Shown here piece by piece: positions 61,614 through 64,000 of a DNA stretch of 64,000 nt. Below the pieces are notes generated by a model. The model did no database searches and had not been told where the DNA came from. It worked only from the letters and a program-made list of their open reading frames with translations. Source of the stretch: an uncultured Coriobacteriaceae bacterium. GTDB lineage: Bacteria; Actinomycetota; Coriobacteriia; Coriobacteriales; Atopobiaceae. The stretch spans positions 65,846 to 129,845 of the forward strand of contig CADALE010000005.1 in the NCBI GenBank assembly GCA_902788705.1. Direction: 5' to 3'. The stretch's first letter is position 1, and every line of letters starts with the position of its first letter. Both the position numbers and the translations under genes were made by a program.

Positions 61614-62189
61614 TCAAAGGGTGTGCTCGGCCTCGTCCTCAAGCTCCCTTAGAAACGCCACCAGGAACGCGTGTCTTGGCTCCGCGAGCCGCCTTCCCGT
61701 CTCGGTGTTCATCTCGCTCGCCAGCAGCAGGAGCTTGTCGTGAAAGTGCTGCACGGAGGACCCCAGGTCCCTTCCGTGCGCGCCGCCGTAGGCGAAGGTC
61801 CGCGCGACGCCGATGGCGCCAATCGCGTCAAGCCGGTCTGCGTCCTGAACGATCAGCCCCTCGATGGTGCGCGGCTTCCTCCCCCGGTTCTGGCTGAACG
61901 ACACCGAGCTGATCGCCTCGCAGATCAGATTGGTCCTCTCCTCGCTGACGCCGACCTCGGCAAGGAACGCGCGGGCATTCGCGTTGTTCGTCGTCTGGAA
62001 GAGCTTGTGGTCGTCGACGTCGTGCAGGATGGCCGCCAAGGCCACCACCTCGGCGTCGCACGACGGCTCATCCACCGCGATGAGCTGAGCGTTACGCCAC
62101 ACGCGCAGCGAGTGCGCGAGGTCGTGGCCGCTGACGTCGCCGGCAAACAGCCTGCGTGCGTAAGCCACCGCCATCTCGGTCTTTTCCAT
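61614..62189 (-). CDS. HD-domain phosphohydrolase (YedJ-like)
   Basis: 191 residues. GHDLAHSLRVWRNA, AAILHDVDDHK (His-Asp metal pair) and VQDADRLDAIGAIGVARTFAYGG are the YedJ/YpgQ-type HD pattern; related enzymes are nucleotide pyrophosphatases or phosphatases. Start 62189 is better spaced from GAGGTC than the ATG two codons earlier. The 72-bp palindromic repeats lie upstream. Confidence 0.9.
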   Translation of the reverse strand: MEKTEMAVAYARRLFAGDVSGHDLAHSLRVWRNAQLIAVDEPSCDAEVVALAAILHDVDDHKLFQTTNNANARAFLAEVGVSEERTNLICEAISSVSFSQNRGRKPRTIEGLIVQDADRLDAIGAIGVARTFAYGGAHGRDLGSSVQHFHDKLLLLASEMNTETGRRLAEPRHAFLVAFLRELEDEAEHTL

Positions 62190-62633
62190 GTCCATGACCT
62201 CGCAATCTGTTGGCCTGCAGGCACAAGCATATCCGTCTTTCGCGCGGCGCGCAGGCCGGGAGAAGGCACACGCCCCGGTCGAAGCGGACGCTCATCCGTA
62301 TATTCCAACATCCAGCGCAAGGTTTGTCCTCGTGGATGTTGGGAATCACGTAGGAGCTGAACCTCCCCCGCAATTCGCAACAACCAGGGGTCGACTTCCG
62401 CCCGCGGATGTTGGGAAACACGTAGGAGCTGCAACTCCTCCGCAATCCGCAACAACCAGCGCGGACTCCGGCCCTGTAGATGTCGCCAAACACGTAGGGG
62501 CCGGCGCGGCCACCCCTCCCCTTAGGCCGCATCGCCAAAACCAGCGGTACACAACTCCGCCAGCGAAGCCCCTCCCAGCAACAAAACCGCAGGAAAGCGC
62601 ACCGCCGCAGTAAAGTTGTGTACCGCCAGATCC
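62190..62633. other. Gene-free interval with dispersed palindromic repeats
   Basis: 444 bases between the HD gene and the HxlR gene, mostly occupied by the repeats at 62290-62510. A TACACAACT/AGTTGTGTAC inverted pair at about 62547-62555 and 62614-62623 flanks the remaining stretch before the HxlR stop and could form a long stem. No gene seen. Confidence 0.6.
62290..62510. repeat. 72-bp tandem palindromic repeats of the GGATGTTG family
   Basis: GGATGTTGGGAA-type words recur at 62335, 62407 and (degenerate) 62478, 72 bases apart, each followed by ACGTAGGAGCTG and CCGCAATTCGCAACAACC. ATTCCAACATCCA (about 62302) and TGGATGTTGGGAAT form a near-perfect inverted repeat with an 18-base loop. A single related unit is at 29470-29545. 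Confidence 0.85.
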
Positions 62634-62969
62634 CTACCCCTTGTGCTCCTCGCCCCAGGTGCACAGCTGGTCAAGCACGACCATGAGCGAGTCGCCCAAG
62701 GGCGTAAGCGAGTACTCCACCCTCGGCGGCACCTGCTGGTAGGTGTGGCGCGAGACAAGCCCGTCAGCCTCGAGCTCCTTGAGGTTTGACGAGAGCGTCC
62801 GGTCGGTGACGTTGCCCAGGTAGCGGCGCATCTCGTTGAAGCGCACCGGCTGGTACTCCATCAGGCAATAGAGGATAGGCATCTTGTGCTTGCCCTGGAT
62901 GAGCGACAGCGTGTAGCTGTAGCCCGTGCCCTCGAAGCTCTCGCCCTCGATCTTCCTCTCCCCTGGCAT
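62634..62969 (-). CDS. HxlR-family winged-helix regulator
   Basis: 111 residues. YTLSLIQGKHKMPILYCLMEYQPVRFNEMRRYLGNVTDRTLSSNLKELEADGLVSRHTYQQVPPRVEYSLTPLG is a full HxlR/MarR-like domain. There is no conserved sensor Cys at the N-terminus. Divergent from the flavin reductase gene with 110 bases between; CTATCTTCAAAGACAGTACT in that gap includes a CTAT/AGTA dyad and is the likely operator. AAGGGG precedes the ATG. Confidence 0.92.
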   Translation of the reverse strand: MPGERKIEGESFEGTGYSYTLSLIQGKHKMPILYCLMEYQPVRFNEMRRYLGNVTDRTLSSNLKELEADGLVSRHTYQQVPPRVEYSLTPLGDSLMVVLDQLCTWGEEHKG

Positions 62970-63079
62970 GCCGCACCCCTTAAGCTATCTTCAAAGACAG
63001 TACTGGCACTTGCTCTAGCATTGCAGGATACTCCTGCTGGCACGCAACTCAACGCAGGACGACCGAAAGGATGATATCC

Positions 63080-63643
63080 ATGGCATTCAAGAACCTTGGC
63101 AGCGAGGGCGAGCTGTTCCCGCAGTCGGTGTTCATCATCGCGAGCTACGGCGATGATGGCACCCCCAACGCCATGAACGCGGCATGGGCCGGCGAGTGCA
63201 GCCGCCACGAGATCTGCTTCAACATCGGCGACCACAAGACCACGGCCAACATCGTCAAGCGTGGCGCCTTCACCGTGGCGCCGGCGGACGCGGCGCACGT
63301 CGCGGAGGCCGACTACTTCGGCATCGCCACCGGCAACAAGGTGGACAAAGCTGCAGCCTCGGGCATGACCTTCACCAAGTCCGAGTTCGTGGACGCGCCC
63401 GTAATCGAGGAGTTCCCGCTGACCATGGAGTGCGAGGTCACCGCCATCGACGGCGACGAGCACGGCGCGCGCATCGTGGGCCGCGTGGTGAACACCCGCG
63501 TGGACGAGTCGATCCTGGACAGCGAGGGCCGCGTCGACTTCGGCACGATGCGCCCGATCGTGTACGACAGCACCCGTCGCATCTACCGCGTGGTGGGCGA
63601 GGAGGTCGGAGGCGCCTGGGACGCCGGCAAGGCGCTGATGTAG
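63080..63643 (+). CDS. Flavin reductase family protein
   Basis: 187 residues. FMN-binding split-barrel: PQSVFIIASYGDDGTPNAMNAAWAGECSRHEICFNI, TANIVKRGAFTV and a C-terminal extension. Members reduce flavin or unknown small molecules with NAD(P)H. AAAGG is 9 bases before the ATG at 63080; an ATG at 63071 would leave no spacing. The divergent HxlR gene probably controls it in response to redox or electrophile stress. Confidence 0.9.
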   Translation: MAFKNLGSEGELFPQSVFIIASYGDDGTPNAMNAAWAGECSRHEICFNIGDHKTTANIVKRGAFTVAPADAAHVAEADYFGIATGNKVDKAAASGMTFTKSEFVDAPVIEEFPLTMECEVTAIDGDEHGARIVGRVVNTRVDESILDSEGRVDFGTMRPIVYDSTRRIYRVVGEEVGGAWDAGKALM

Positions 63644-63739
63644 CGCTCGCCGCCAACAGCCTGCGGCACCCCATTGCGTAACGGCCTCACGCGCCGACCG
63701 CATACCATGTGTCCCATCAGCCACGACAAAGGGGTGCCT

Positions 63740-63961
63740 ATGTACGCGATGCTTTTCCTGCTTGTCATCAGCGCGTTGTTCTCTGGCTTCACCAACTTCG
63801 ACCCTCTGGTGCTCCTGGGCATCTTCTTCGGAGGCCTCGTCATCATGGGCATCATCTGGCTCGTGACCGGCGGAAACCCCGGCGCCGGCTTCTACCTGCT
63901 CATGTCCTTCGAGTGCATCCTGGCGCTGTTCTTCGTCTTCACCATTCCCGCGCTCCTCTAG
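63740..63961 (+). CDS. Small two-helix membrane protein
   Basis: 73 residues, almost entirely hydrophobic: two or three membrane segments (AMLFLLVISALFSGF, LVLLGIFFGGLVIMGIIWLV, YLLMSFECILALFFVFTI) joined by short polar turns. AAAGGGGTGCCT precedes the ATG at 63740. Family and function unknown. Confidence 0.75.
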   Translation: MYAMLFLLVISALFSGFTNFDPLVLLGIFFGGLVIMGIIWLVTGGNPGAGFYLLMSFECILALFFVFTIPALL

Positions 63962-64000
63962 CGCCGAAGGCATCACGGCACGCTACGACCGCGCCGACCG

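Overview
The window is a 64 kb stretch of high-GC chromosome carrying short Gram-positive-style operons with strong GGAGG ribosome binding sites. A complete six-gene Rnf operon, a PTS EIIA, ROK sugar kinases, a lipoteichoic-acid-synthase-like membrane sulfatase, lipoproteins and no outer-membrane genes point to an anaerobic or microaerophilic monoderm. Coriobacteriia (Actinomycetota; Olsenella/Atopobium-like) is the best fit. This is an inference from gene content and base composition, because there is no rRNA in the window.

Layout. 1-5.7 kb: end of an unidentified gene, galE, an ArsC/Spx-like protein, a YfbR-type HD hydrolase, a 63-bp tandem repeat, a DUF559-like endonuclease-fold gene, then dinB with a small partner gene. 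5.8-12.5 kb: RtcB RNA ligase, an unknown protein, a two-component system behind a DUF975 membrane protein, and ABC-F EttA. 12.5-13.4 kb: a gene-free stretch with a promoter, a potentially highly structured ~360-nt transcript and a textbook terminator, i.e. a candidate non-coding RNA. 13.4-25.5 kb: GH2 glycosidase, CBS/DRTGG inorganic pyrophosphatase, MATE pump, EIIA, glucokinase, M32 carboxypeptidase, Dtd, MscL with a zinc ribbon, HAD phosphatase, spermidine-synthase-like enzyme, and an SPFH protein with a ribbon-helix-helix partner. 26.7-35.3 kb: DUF2804 protein, second MATE pump, a large palindromic repeat zone, and the rnfCDGEAB operon (ferredoxin:NAD+ oxidoreductase coupled to ion transport).

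35.7-44.2 kb: ROK kinase, HAD phosphatase, LtaS-like enzyme, five 52-bp palindromic repeats, then a minus-strand group that looks like a RiPP locus: a CPBP intramembrane protease, a previously untracked 34-residue Cys-rich peptide with a Gly-Gly motif, and a radical SAM/SPASM enzyme. 44.2-52.8 kb: a MarR-type regulator with twin palindromic operators and an Arg/Gly-rich tail, an Ala-rich repeat protein, GlpK, two esterases/lipases, free-methionine sulfoxide reductase, an ATP-grasp ligase and AzlCD. 52.8-58.6 kb: a VWA lipoprotein, a 240-bp inverted-repeat (MITE-like) element, an anti-sigma/ECF-sigma pair, a lipoprotein and an Fe-S aldo-keto reductase. 58.7-64 kb: YegP, initiator tRNA-Met, an unusual symporter with a soluble N-terminal domain, an HD hydrolase, 72-bp palindromic repeats, an HxlR regulator divergent from a flavin reductase, and a small membrane protein.

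A recurring theme is intergenic DNA filled with tandem or paired palindromes of several unrelated families (periods 63, 51, 52 and 72 bp, plus single TTTGAC/GTCAAA palindromes and GGGGGCTACCCCC elements). No prophage, CRISPR array, complete insertion sequence or rRNA is visible.
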